From Candidatus Woesearchaeota archaeon (GTDB lineage Archaea; Nanobdellota; Nanobdellia; Woesearchaeales; GW2011-AR9), in NCBI GenBank assembly GCA_013204355.1, contig JABMOA010000128.1, positions 1 to 8,642 of the forward strand: a stretch of 8,642 nucleotides of DNA, in the 5' to 3' direction. The notes under the pieces are model-generated. The model did no database searches. It worked only from the letters and a program-made list of their open reading frames with translations, and had not been told where the DNA came from. A program made the position numbers and the translations under genes. This document shows positions 1-6,684 of this stretch, in pieces (positions within the stretch are counted from its first letter, which is position 1; every line of letters begins with the position of its first letter).

Positions 1-99
1 GAAGAAGAAGCATCAACTGAAGAACCTGTAGTGGAAGAAGAAGCATCAACTGAAGAACCTGTAGTGGAAGAAGAAGCATCAACTGAAGAACCTGTAGCG
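1..99 (+). repeat. 33-bp in-frame tandem repeat, three copies
   Basis: Three head-to-tail 33-bp units lie at 1-33, 34-66 and 67-99. The first two are identical and the third differs by one base (GTG to GCG in the last codon). The array may continue to the left of the window. It is followed by two 12-bp units GAAGAAGAACCA (100-111 and 112-123). All units keep the reading frame, so the array lengthens the acidic tail without breaking the gene. Near identity at the DNA level points to recent duplication by slippage or unequal recombination. Confidence 0.95.
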
Positions 100-207
100 G
101 AAGAAGAACCAGAAGAAGAACCAGAAGCAGAAAAATGCCCAACTTGCGGTGGAGAAGCAGGACCAGAGCATGTATGTCCTGAAGAAGAAACACCTGTAGC
201 TGAATAA
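1..207 (+). CDS. C-terminal part of an unidentified acidic protein with a Cys/His cluster
   Basis: The reading frame is open from the first base and ends at TAA (205-207), so 68 codons of a longer protein are visible. The first 45 or so residues are almost pure Glu with Ala, Ser, Thr, Pro and Val, built from an 11-residue repeat (EEEASTEEPVV). After that comes CPTCGGEAGPEHVC, with Cys codons at 136, 145 and 175 and a His codon at 169. This CxxC...HxC spacing could bind zinc, followed by a short acidic end. The visible part resembles a disordered acidic tail carrying a small zinc knuckle, but the folded part lies outside the window. I do not recognise the family. It is the only clear plus-strand gene and converges with trm5. 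The gene call is secure; the function is unknown. Confidence 0.8.
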   Translation, partial: EEEASTEEPVVEEEASTEEPVVEEEASTEEPVAEEEPEEEPEAEKCPTCGGEAGPEHVCPEEETPVAE

Positions 208-210
208 ACT

Positions 211-234
211 TGCTTTTTTATTTTAATTTTATTT
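211..234 (+). terminator. Poly-T terminator of the acidic-tail gene
   Basis: Directly after the TAA stop the plus strand carries several T tracts in a row (T6, T4, T4, T3) separated by one or two bases, without a preceding GC-rich stem. This is the usual form of an archaeal intrinsic terminator. It lies between two convergent genes. Confidence 0.55.
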
Positions 235-267
235 CTACTATTCTTTTAAGATTGATTAAAACTCATT

Positions 268-274
268 AAAAAAA
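268..274 (-). terminator. Poly-T terminator of trm5
   Basis: Seven A on the plus strand give T7 on the minus strand, immediately after the trm5 stop codon. There is no stem before it. It is consistent with archaeal T-tract termination in a convergent gap of only 67 bp. Confidence 0.45.
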
Positions 275-1294
275 TTATTTTAACTTAAGATCAAAACAAA
301 CTCTAAACCAACCAGGAGAATATTGTCCACATTTTACTTTTCTAAGGACACGAACAGGAAATTTTAATTCTTTACATTTTTCTCTAATCAATTTTGCAGT
401 ATGATCAATCTCTTTCTGATCTAAGAAACCATAAAGATGAATGATACCATTCTTTTTCAAACGAGGCAAGGTTACATCTAAAAAAGTTTCAGCCGTTTTA
501 GGGAGAGGCATACAAATCCTATCAAATTTATGTTTTAGTTTAGGAAGAATTTCACGAACATCACCTTCTTTCAAAAACACCTTAGTTTCTAATTTATTCA
601 ACCTCACATTTTGCATCCCATAAAACTGTCCGCTTGGATTTAATTCTATCCCTAGTACTGATTTCACTGGAGAATTTTTTGCAATCACTAAAGGGAATGG
701 TGCACATCCTGAAAACATGACAAGCACTTCTTCATCTTTCTTAACTTGTTTTGCAACACGTAATCTTTCACTTCCTGTTCTCGCAGAAAAATATACTAAT
801 TCTAAATGTAATTTTAAATTGATATTATTTTCATGGTGGATTGTTTCTTTTGATTTCTTCCCTGCAAGAATTTTTACTTTCCTTGTCCTATAAATGCCTG
901 AATGGATTTCAGATTTTTTAACAATTGTTTCAATTAATGGATGCGTTTCCAAATATGCTTCTGCGATTTTATGTTCTTTCTTCTGTAATTCTTTAGGGAT
1001 TTCTAAAATCATAATAGTCCCCACAATTTCTTGCGAACGAGGAAGTATTTGCATTTCTTTCCTTGTTAATTTCTTTTTTAGAACATCTTTCACAGTCACA
1101 ATTTTAGGAATCCGAGGAAAATTAAATTTTGTATTAACAACTTTTGCTCCCTTAATTTTTACAGATTCTGTTATAGGAAAATAAATATAGCCCATTTCCT
1201 TGACTGCACGTAAATTTGGATGCATAATTCCTCTCTTAGAAAGTTCTTTTCGTACATGTTGTGCATTTTTAAGTTCTGTGAATACTGCGAGCAT
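275..1294 (-). CDS. trm5: tRNA (guanine-37-N1)-methyltransferase, Trm5 family
   Basis: Trm5 uses S-adenosylmethionine to methylate N1 of G37 next to the tRNA anticodon, which prevents +1 frameshifting; archaeal Trm5a paralogues also feed wyosine synthesis. The 339-aa length matches archaeal Trm5. In order there is an N-terminal D1-like domain (about 1-75), a middle region with RSQEIVG (86-92), YRTRKVKILAG (135-145) and VYFSARTGSER (167-177), then a Rossmann methyltransferase domain with FSGCAPF (194-200), the acidic GIELNP loop (215-220) and GDVREIL (244-250). R136 and E176 fit the catalytic Arg and Glu known from the family. The motif that normally reads NLPK is MPLPK here (262-266), so the usual Asn is Pro. 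ATG at 1294 sits 25 nt from a TATA-like box and has no ribosome binding site, which suggests a leaderless message. Identity is firm; the exact subtype is not. Confidence 0.9.
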   Translation of the reverse strand: MLAVFTELKNAQHVRKELSKRGIMHPNLRAVKEMGYIYFPITESVKIKGAKVVNTKFNFPRIPKIVTVKDVLKKKLTRKEMQILPRSQEIVGTIMILEIPKELQKKEHKIAEAYLETHPLIETIVKKSEIHSGIYRTRKVKILAGKKSKETIHHENNINLKLHLELVYFSARTGSERLRVAKQVKKDEEVLVMFSGCAPFPLVIAKNSPVKSVLGIELNPSGQFYGMQNVRLNKLETKVFLKEGDVREILPKLKHKFDRICMPLPKTAETFLDVTLPRLKKNGIIHLYGFLDQKEIDHTAKLIREKCKELKFPVRVLRKVKCGQYSPGWFRVCFDLKLK

Positions 1295-1318
1295 ATAAAG
1301 AACAAAAGAAAAAGTGTA

Positions 1319-1325
1319 TTTAAAT
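1319..1325 (-). promoter_or_regulatory. TATA-like box of trm5
   Basis: The plus strand reads TTTAAAT (minus ATTTAAA) in the 32-bp gap between the pyrB stop and the trm5 start. Its outer T is 25 nt from the A of the trm5 ATG, which puts the expected transcription start at or next to the start codon. The DNA between them is pyrimidine-rich on the minus strand and has no Shine-Dalgarno match. Confidence 0.6.
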
Positions 1326-1326
1326 G

Positions 1327-2460
1327 TTACTTACGATCTAAACCGATTTTAGCATATTCTTTGTATGCTTCTCTGATTTTATCGTCAACTCCAAGAACAT
1401 GTGCAAGTAACGCAACCCGTGTCCACATCCCATTTCGTTGTTGTCGCCAATACATAACTCTTTGATCACCTTTCAGGTAATCTATCTCTGGCGCAATTTC
1501 ATCTCGTTTTGGGCCAGGATGCATTAAGATTGCACCCTCGCGCATGGAATCAAGTGAATCCATTGTAAACTTGAAGTTTTCATTATAATCACCACTTCCG
1601 CCATGTTCACTTTGAACTCTTGTCATATATACAACATCAGCTAAAGGCATTACTCTGCGTAACGAATTAGTTTCTTTATGAACCATAACACCTCGTGTGT
1701 CTATATACTCTTCAGTCTCTTTATCAATCTGTAATCCTTCTGGCGCAACAAAGTATGCGGTGATATTTTTATGTAATGCTAAAATCTTTGCAAGTGAATG
1801 GACCGTCCTTCCACGAAGACAATCACCTACAAATGCAACAACCTTTCCATCTATATTTCCTTTAAAAGATTCATTAATTGTGTAATAATCTAAAATTCCT
1901 TGAGTAGGATGACGTTTTGTACCCGAACCAGCATTAATGAAAGGAATTTCTCTTCCTGAACTTTTTTGTACCCATAAACCAAACAAATCATACTCGTCAC
2001 TGGGGTGGCGACAAACTAAAGCATCTCCATAAGATGAGAGAGTTCGTAAAGAATCTTTTTCTGATTCTCCTTTTACTTCAGATGATGTACTTACATCCTT
2101 AATATCAACTGTTTGCATCCCAAGAATTCCCGCAGCACGTGAAAATGATGCCCATGTTCTTGAACTAGGTTGTTTAAAAAGATTGATTGAACCACGACCC
2201 CGTAAGAGTTTACCTAAAAATTCTCGGTTCCCATCATCAATCCTTCTAGCAGCTTTTGCAGTTTCACAAATCGTTGTTAAAAATTCAAGATCAAAATGTT
2301 CAGCATTAATAATATGCCTTAATCTTCCATTTTCATCTCGGCAAGCTTTCTCTATATCGGCTGGAGACTGTCTTTTAAAAGCCTCAAAATGTGCTTTGTC
2401 TACGTTAGAAACAGATTCATACTCACCCCAATAAATCCCAGGAGCTTTTTTATCATTCAT
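1327..2460 (-). CDS. pyrB: Aspartate carbamoyltransferase, catalytic chain, divergent long form
   Basis: It joins carbamoyl phosphate and L-aspartate to N-carbamoyl-aspartate, the committed step of pyrimidine synthesis. Carbamoyl phosphate motifs are present in order: PSSRTWASF (99-107, in place of PSTRT), the 80s-loop lysine in VKGES (130-134), R152, and HPTQ (185-188). The aspartate side has GRTVHSL (218-224), TRVQ (281-284) and MHPGPKRDEI (314-323, usually HPLPR). These positions count from a TTG at 2463; I start at ATG 2460, one codon later, which is the better codon. Both fit the TATA spacing, and TTG lies closer to an AAGGTGAT ribosome-binding-like sequence (2473-2480). At 377 aa it is clearly longer than the usual 300-310, with about 50 extra N-terminal residues. 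No pyrI regulatory subunit is visible nearby. Aspartate specificity is inferred from TRVQ; another carbamoyltransferase is less likely. Confidence 0.86.
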   Translation of the reverse strand: MNDKKAPGIYWGEYESVSNVDKAHFEAFKRQSPADIEKACRDENGRLRHIINAEHFDLEFLTTICETAKAARRIDDGNREFLGKLLRGRGSINLFKQPSSRTWASFSRAAGILGMQTVDIKDVSTSSEVKGESEKDSLRTLSSYGDALVCRHPSDEYDLFGLWVQKSSGREIPFINAGSGTKRHPTQGILDYYTINESFKGNIDGKVVAFVGDCLRGRTVHSLAKILALHKNITAYFVAPEGLQIDKETEEYIDTRGVMVHKETNSLRRVMPLADVVYMTRVQSEHGGSGDYNENFKFTMDSLDSMREGAILMHPGPKRDEIAPEIDYLKGDQRVMYWRQQRNGMWTRVALLAHVLGVDDKIREAYKEYAKIGLDRK

Positions 2461-2485
2461 CAAAAATATAACATCACCTTCAAAC

Positions 2486-2492
2486 TATAAAA
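2486..2492 (-). promoter_or_regulatory. TATA-like box of pyrB
   Basis: TATAAAA on the plus strand (minus TTTTATA) lies 26 nt from ATG 2460 and 23 nt from the in-frame TTG 2463. It sits in the 47-bp gap after the YdcF-like gene, so pyrB can be transcribed on its own. Confidence 0.55.
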
Positions 2493-2509
2493 AGATTTAC
2501 CTACCCTAA

Positions 2510-2998
2510 TTAGTAATAAATACCTTCTCTTTTTAACTTACGAAGTGTTTTTTGTTCATGAGATTTTAATTTTTTCATTTTTTCTTCAGAAATTTCCGTT
2601 TTTGAACTAAGAAATTTCAAATTATAATTTTTAAAGATTCTTCCAAAAATAAATTTCACTCTCGCCATATGAAAATCAGAAGTTACAACCACGATATCTT
2701 TTACTTTATAACCACCAATAATTACATGAGAGAATAAAGCATCTTCTACTGTATGACTACTTTTAGCTATTTTAAGAAATAGCGATTTACTGATACCTTT
2801 TTTCAATAAGTATTCCTTAGAATATGAAGCATGCATCTTTTTAGTAGTATTAAAATGACCACCAAATGCACCAGTCGCAATAATTTTATATCCTTTTTCT
2901 AATGATTTAAATCCTAAATCCAAACGTTCTTTTGAAATAGAGGATAATCTTCCTTGATTATCATTTGTGTGTCCAAGAATAATCATAATACCTTTCAT
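2510..2998 (-). CDS. YdcF/DUF218-family protein
   Basis: This 162-aa protein has the DUF218 layout: an N-terminal strand ending in LGHTND (8-13), a conserved Arg (R25), TGAFGGHFN (42-50), SSHTVEDA (80-87) and VTSDFHMAR (105-113). The family adopts a Rossmann-like fold. Bacterial members include YdcF, reported to bind S-adenosylmethionine, and SanA/ElyC-type envelope proteins, but the substrate is generally unknown. There is no signal peptide or membrane segment here, so it is predicted to be cytosolic, unlike the envelope members. The C-terminal 35 residues are a charged helix. ATG at 2998 fits a TATA-like box 25 nt upstream; an inner ATG at 2986 would remove four residues. The family assignment is good; the function is not known. 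Confidence 0.75.
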   Translation of the reverse strand: MKGIMIILGHTNDNQGRLSSISKERLDLGFKSLEKGYKIIATGAFGGHFNTTKKMHASYSKEYLLKKGISKSLFLKIAKSSHTVEDALFSHVIIGGYKVKDIVVVTSDFHMARVKFIFGRIFKNYNLKFLSSKTEISEEKMKKLKSHEQKTLRKLKREGIYY

Positions 2999-3022
2999 GA
3001 AGAAAAGAAAACCATAAAACTA

Positions 3023-3029
3023 TTTAATA
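3023..3029 (-). promoter_or_regulatory. TATA-like box of the YdcF-like gene
   Basis: TTTAATA on the plus strand (minus TATTAAA) lies 25 nt from the start codon at 2998, in the 35-bp gap after fen. The leader bases are pyrimidine-rich on the minus strand without a ribosome binding site, so the transcript is probably leaderless. Confidence 0.55.
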
Positions 3030-3033
3030 CTAA

Positions 3034-4071
3034 CTAAAAAAATGCACTCAAACCTTTTTGTGATAATTTTTTATTCTCTTGTCCTAACTTTTCTAATTTT
3101 GTTCTAACACGATCTTCATTGAAATCATGTTTCTCAACTAATAATTTTAACAACGCAGGTTCATCAATCTTTTTCCATTCTAATTCAAAAGTGTCTGTAA
3201 CAGGAATATCTTTAATGGTTTCAAATATTTCTTTCCATGGTAAATCTGGATAAGATTGATCCCATTCTACTTTTTCAAAAATTGCATCAAAATCTTCACC
3301 CAGTTCTTTAATTAATTTCAATCCTTTCTTAGGTCCAATTCCTTTTACACCACCTGGATTATAATCCGTCCCTGCAAGAATTGCAAGCACAATCAATTGA
3401 TCTTGGGTTACATTTAATTCTTTCAAAACATCTGCAAGCTTAATGACTTCAGGTTTAATTGTGACATATCCTAAAGTACCTGTTTTACGTCGTTTTCCTT
3501 CTATTGATAAATTTCTAATTAATGTAGGACATCCAAAGATAAGATTATCATAATCCTGAGATACTGACCCATAGGCTTTTCCTATCTTGACCATATATGC
3601 TGTTTGAGCTTCACCTTCTGATGGGGCTTGGACTATTGGTAAACCTAAAGCATTCAGAAGATTCTTTGCATCAGCAACCATTTCTTTTGTTAATACTGCT
3701 GTTCGCCCAGCTTGCTTTTTCATCTCTGCGTAATCATCTGATTCTTCTGCTTCTTTCAATTTCAAGAATGCTTCTTGTTTCACAGCTTTCCGAATTTCCC
3801 ACGTTTTCTGTTTAATTGCAGGAGCTTTCCCATCAAACACAAACACTAATTTCAAACCTTGTTCCATTAAAGAAGTTGTCCTATTAAATAATCCAATAAG
3901 GTGAGACGTTACATTCCCGTGTTTATCAGTAAGAACAGAACCATCAATACCACGAATTGTTGTAAGAAATTGATACAAAAGATTCATAGAATCAACTGCA
4001 AGAATTTTATTTTTTAGATCTTTAATAAAAATTTCTTCCCGAACAACAATATCTTTGAACTTTAAACCCAT
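3034..4071 (-). CDS. fen: Flap endonuclease 1 (FEN1/XPG family) with C-terminal PIP box
   Basis: FEN1 cuts 5' flaps during Okazaki fragment maturation and long-patch base excision repair, working on the PCNA clamp. All expected metal-binding acids are visible, counting from ATG 4071: D27 (AVDSMN), D80 (VFDGKAP), E152 and E154 (SEGEAQ), D173 and D175 (SQDYDNL), and D236 (GTDYNPGG). A helix-hairpin-helix GVKGIGPKKG (241-250) follows. The last eight residues QKGLSAFF match the PIP consensus QxxLxxFF. The start at 4071 gives MGLKFKDIV, matching the conserved Met-Gly start in which Gly2 becomes the mature N-terminus. A TTG at 4080 would add three residues and spoil this. The 345-aa length is normal. 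The start follows the stop of the upstream winged-helix gene by one nucleotide and no separate promoter is seen, so the two genes are probably one operon. Confidence 0.97.
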   Translation of the reverse strand: MGLKFKDIVVREEIFIKDLKNKILAVDSMNLLYQFLTTIRGIDGSVLTDKHGNVTSHLIGLFNRTTSLMEQGLKLVFVFDGKAPAIKQKTWEIRKAVKQEAFLKLKEAEESDDYAEMKKQAGRTAVLTKEMVADAKNLLNALGLPIVQAPSEGEAQTAYMVKIGKAYGSVSQDYDNLIFGCPTLIRNLSIEGKRRKTGTLGYVTIKPEVIKLADVLKELNVTQDQLIVLAILAGTDYNPGGVKGIGPKKGLKLIKELGEDFDAIFEKVEWDQSYPDLPWKEIFETIKDIPVTDTFELEWKKIDEPALLKLLVEKHDFNEDRVRTKLEKLGQENKKLSQKGLSAFF

Positions 4072-4072
4072 T

Positions 4073-5245
4073 TTACTCAATCTTTTTTACTAACGCATTC
4101 TGAAATGCATCTGATTCTAACATCTCTTGTGCTTTTTTATTTAAATCCTTGGTATATAAGAAAAGGAGAGGTAACTTCTTGATGCGTGCTTCCATGTATG
4201 CTGTAGAAAGATCTTTCTCATCACATCTTACTTTATCTTTTGCTTTACAGAAATATGTCATTTCTCCTACAATTGAAGGAACACGTAATACGAAATCCAT
4301 TTCTTTATTTTTTCTAATCGTTTCCTTTTGATCAATTTTGATATTTAAGTTTTTCAAGAATTTTTCAATGGAGGGGAGGAAATCTTCTTGCACAGTAACT
4401 TTACGTCCACGTGTTTTCTTTTCTTCTTCTATTGGTTCTTCAATTAATTTTTCTTGTTTTGGTAAAGGTTTAGGACGAATAATTTTTTCTTTTAATTCTT
4501 GAGGGGGTTCTTCTACAACTGGAATTTCCTCTTCAATTTTCTTTTCTTCTAAAATCTCCTCAGAAACAAGGTTTACTTCTTCTTCTGGTGCAGCTTCTTC
4601 AATTACAGATTTTTCAACAACAGGTACCGAAACAGGAGGCAAAGCAGTAGTTACTTCTTTAATTTGTTCTACAATTTTTTCCTCAGGTTCAGCAATAGGT
4701 TCTTCTTTCACGATTGGTTCAGGCTTTACTTCAGGAATAACTTCTTCCTTTTGCACTTCAACAATTACTTCTTCTACTTTTTTCTCTTCTACTTTTGGCT
4801 TCAAAATATCTCCAATGAGTGCACTTGCTTCTTGTGCTGCAAGTAAATGCCATTTCCAAAAAAATTCTACACCTGCAGGTGAACGTACTTGTAAGGGGAT
4901 TGCAAAATCTTTTAGTTGCCGTAATGCAACTTTTGATAATAAATCTAAATCATTTTCTCTAAGAATACGTTCATTTTTCAAATTTTCTAAAACATCATAA
5001 TCTTTAGGGTTAAGATTATCTTTTGCAAAGAAAAACAATTGTTCTTCCTGGCCTTCCAGAAAATATAAAGGAGACCCCCCTAATTTGAGATACGAAATTT
5101 TAACTTTATCACGTGAAGTTAAATCAGAAAGATGTGCAGATGCAATCAATATACTACTACCTATTGTTTTCGCAACTTTACTTGGAATTGTAGGTCCAGT
5201 TGCTTTTAAAAATAAAAGAATTTGGTCATGAGCATCCATGACCAT
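4073..5245 (-). CDS. Winged-helix protein with long acidic linker and degenerate nuclease-like C-terminus, co-transcribed with fen
   Basis: I do not recognise a named family. Residues 1-65 look like a winged helix (helix-turn-helix around SKVAKTIGSSILIASAHLSD, then a basic wing and strand). Residues 80-145 form a second helical part ending in a conserved-looking FFWKWHLL. Residues 150-285 are a Glu/Pro/Val/Lys-rich, probably disordered linker, ending in a basic RGRK. Residues 286-390 resemble a restriction-endonuclease-like fold: a helix, MDFVLRVPS (316-324), then TYFCKAKDK (330-338) and a helix-strand pair ending in LLFLYTK. D317 and K334 or K336 could be remnants of a PD-(D/E)xK site, but the expected acid before the lysine is missing, so it may be non-catalytic. 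It is cytosolic and probably binds DNA. A second ATG at 5239 fits the TATA spacing better (23 nt, against 17 nt for 5245). Its stop is one nucleotide from fen, which suggests a role with FEN1. The gene is secure; the role is inference. Confidence 0.8.
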   Translation of the reverse strand: MVMDAHDQILLFLKATGPTIPSKVAKTIGSSILIASAHLSDLTSRDKVKISYLKLGGSPLYFLEGQEEQLFFFAKDNLNPKDYDVLENLKNERILRENDLDLLSKVALRQLKDFAIPLQVRSPAGVEFFWKWHLLAAQEASALIGDILKPKVEEKKVEEVIVEVQKEEVIPEVKPEPIVKEEPIAEPEEKIVEQIKEVTTALPPVSVPVVEKSVIEEAAPEEEVNLVSEEILEEKKIEEEIPVVEEPPQELKEKIIRPKPLPKQEKLIEEPIEEEKKTRGRKVTVQEDFLPSIEKFLKNLNIKIDQKETIRKNKEMDFVLRVPSIVGEMTYFCKAKDKVRCDEKDLSTAYMEARIKKLPLLFLYTKDLNKKAQEMLESDAFQNALVKKIE

Positions 5246-5261
5246 TTAAGTTAAAAAAGAG

Positions 5262-5268
5262 TTTATAA
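5262..5268 (-). promoter_or_regulatory. TATA-like box of the winged-helix/fen operon
   Basis: TTTATAA on the plus strand (minus TTATAAA) lies in the 42-bp gap after endA. It is 17 nt from ATG 5245 but 23 nt from ATG 5239. Because the other boxes in this window lie 24-26 nt from their starts, it favours 5239 as the leaderless start. It should drive both the winged-helix gene and fen. Confidence 0.65.
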
Positions 5269-5287
5269 GGATTTTGTAACTCTAACA

Positions 5288-5941
5288 CTAGGGTCTAAGC
5301 CATCTAACTTCCCAATACGTACAATCTCCTTCATCATCCACAACGCCCATCAAGAGACGTTTCTTTGTACTGTGGGCAACACGGTTCTTTGCTGAAAAGT
5401 CATGCCAGGTTAATGTAGATCCTTCAGAGACGGGATAAATTATCCAACGTGCATGATCTTCACCTGGTTTAATCCCCCTATCATAAACCCGGAAATCGGC
5501 TCCGAATTTCAGTGCCGTCTTTACAACATATCCACGATTCCGCATATCTTTAAATACCGCGTACCTTATCCAGAAATTAGGTTCTGTCTTTCTTGCTTTC
5601 TTAATATACGCTTCAGAAGTCAACGCACGTCCAGACTCACTTTTCACAATAAGCCTCCCTCGATCCATCAAATAAAGTCCTTCCAATAAAGAAAGTTCTA
5701 CTTTTCCAGATTCAGCAACACTTCCAAATCTACTTTGGTTATAAAATTCACGCGCATCATCACTTGATTCTGTTAAGACACGTGCGTCTATCAAAATCCC
5801 AATTACGGGATCCTTTTTTGTTTTTTGTTCCAATTTATCTAAAGAAGTTTCAGACTTTGCTGCTTTCATAGATACCGGAGAAGACAAAGTCTTCTCGAGA
5901 CTAGAAACTTTGTTTCTTTGTACTTTTTTTGCTTTTGCCAT
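5288..5941 (-). CDS. endA: tRNA-splicing (tRNA-intron) endonuclease
   Basis: EndA removes introns from precursor tRNA at bulge-helix-bulge sites. The C-terminal catalytic domain is clear: RGYVVKTALKFGADF (136-150), VYDRG with catalytic Tyr (Y153), EDHARW with His (H163), AKNRVAHSTKKRLL with the catalytic Lys (K193, or the adjacent K194), and the VVDDEGDCTYWE strand (200-211) used in subunit contacts. The N-terminal domain with GSVAE (73-77) and LSLLEGLYLM (83-92) is also present. A single Tyr-His-Lys set and 217 aa suggest the homotetrameric type; the M. jannaschii enzyme is about 179 aa. The extra length is a basic, low-complexity N-terminus (1-45). ATG at 5941 lies 24 nt from a TATA-like box, supporting this start over the internal Met25. 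Identity is very firm. Confidence 0.96.
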   Translation of the reverse strand: MAKAKKVQRNKVSSLEKTLSSPVSMKAAKSETSLDKLEQKTKKDPVIGILIDARVLTESSDDAREFYNQSRFGSVAESGKVELSLLEGLYLMDRGRLIVKSESGRALTSEAYIKKARKTEPNFWIRYAVFKDMRNRGYVVKTALKFGADFRVYDRGIKPGEDHARWIIYPVSEGSTLTWHDFSAKNRVAHSTKKRLLMGVVDDEGDCTYWEVRWLRP

Positions 5942-5964
5942 AGAAAGTAGATTTGTGTTTGGAG

Positions 5965-5971
5965 TTTAAAA
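5965..5971 (-). promoter_or_regulatory. TATA-like box of endA
   Basis: TTTAAAA on the plus strand (minus TTTTAAA) is 24 nt from the endA ATG, inside the 38-bp gap after radC. No ribosome binding site precedes the start, so the mRNA is predicted to be leaderless. Confidence 0.6.
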
Positions 5972-5979
5972 GATTTGTG

Positions 5980-6654
5980 TTAAATTTGCTGAATCTTCTG
6001 CTCTTTCCAACTCCACCATTTCTCTTTTCCGATTACCAAATGGTCTAACAAAGGAATGCCCATCATGTTACCTGTTTCTTCTAGAACATGTGTAACTTCT
6101 AAATCTTCCTCACTTGGGGTAGGATCACCTGAGGGATGATTGTGTAAAATAATCACAGAATTTGCTAAATGTTTGACAGCACCATGAAATACTTCTCGTG
6201 GATGTACTAACGAAGAATTTAATGTTCCAATTGTAATTGTTTGATCACCAATAATTTTATTCTTAGAATCAAGATACACAGCAACGAAATGTTCCTTTTG
6301 TAAATCTTGCATTTTCTTTACGTAATTTTTTGCAAGATCCCTAGATTTCAAGATTGGGATTTTTTCGTCTTCCTTAATAGGAATTCTTTTTGCAAGTTCA
6401 AACAACGCAACGATTTGACAAGCCTTTGCCATGCCGATACCATGTTCCTGACATAATTCTTGTAACGACGTTCTTGAAAGATTCTGTAGACCAAACTTTG
6501 CTAATAACCCATAGGATATTTGCAACACATTCTCCTTCTTCGTCCCAGATTTCAACAAGACCGCTAACAATTCTCCATTAGACAATACTTGTGGACCAGC
6601 ACGTTCCATTCGTTCCCGAGGTCTGTCCTGTGGTAAGATTTCTTTTATTCTCAT
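5980..6654 (-). CDS. radC: RadC-family JAB/MPN-domain protein
   Basis: Full-length RadC (224 aa, normal for the family). The N-terminal part has PRERMERAG (12-20), LSNGELLAVLLKSG (24-37) and a helix-hairpin-helix around HGIGMAKACQIVALFELAKR (71-90). The C-terminal MPN/JAB domain has VAVYLDSKNKII (124-135), HPREVFHGAVKHLANSVI (151-168) and the complete JAMM zinc motif HNHPSGDPTPSEED, with H171, H173, S181 and D184; E154 may be the catalytic glutamate. These residues predict a zinc hydrolase, but the biological role of RadC remains unsettled; the original link to repair in E. coli was attributed to another gene. RadC is widespread in bacteria and uncommon in archaea, so transfer from bacteria is plausible. 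It has its own TATA-like promoter and sits upstream of endA. The family call is very secure. Confidence 0.94.
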   Translation of the reverse strand: MRIKEILPQDRPRERMERAGPQVLSNGELLAVLLKSGTKKENVLQISYGLLAKFGLQNLSRTSLQELCQEHGIGMAKACQIVALFELAKRIPIKEDEKIPILKSRDLAKNYVKKMQDLQKEHFVAVYLDSKNKIIGDQTITIGTLNSSLVHPREVFHGAVKHLANSVIILHNHPSGDPTPSEEDLEVTHVLEETGNMMGIPLLDHLVIGKEKWWSWKEQKIQQI

Positions 6655-6677
6655 TTATGGAGAAAAAGGATTTTGGG

Positions 6678-6684
6678 TTTATAA
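6678..6684 (-). promoter_or_regulatory. TATA-like box of radC
   Basis: TTTATAA on the plus strand (minus TTATAAA) is 24 nt from the radC ATG at 6654, the same spacing as for endA. An archaeal promoter in front of a mainly bacterial gene indicates it is adapted to this host. A small palindrome (6694-6703) lies just upstream. Confidence 0.62.

Noticed and set aside
894..1465. Plus-strand open frames opposite trm5 and the end of pyrB
   Set aside because: They lie entirely over well-supported minus-strand genes, have no family motifs and no promoter, and look like antisense shadows.
3101..3110. A third copy of the decamer GTTCTAACAC
   Set aside because: It lies inside the fen coding sequence and encodes ordinary residues. 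It shows that the decamer alone can occur by chance, which weakens any claim based on the decamer only.
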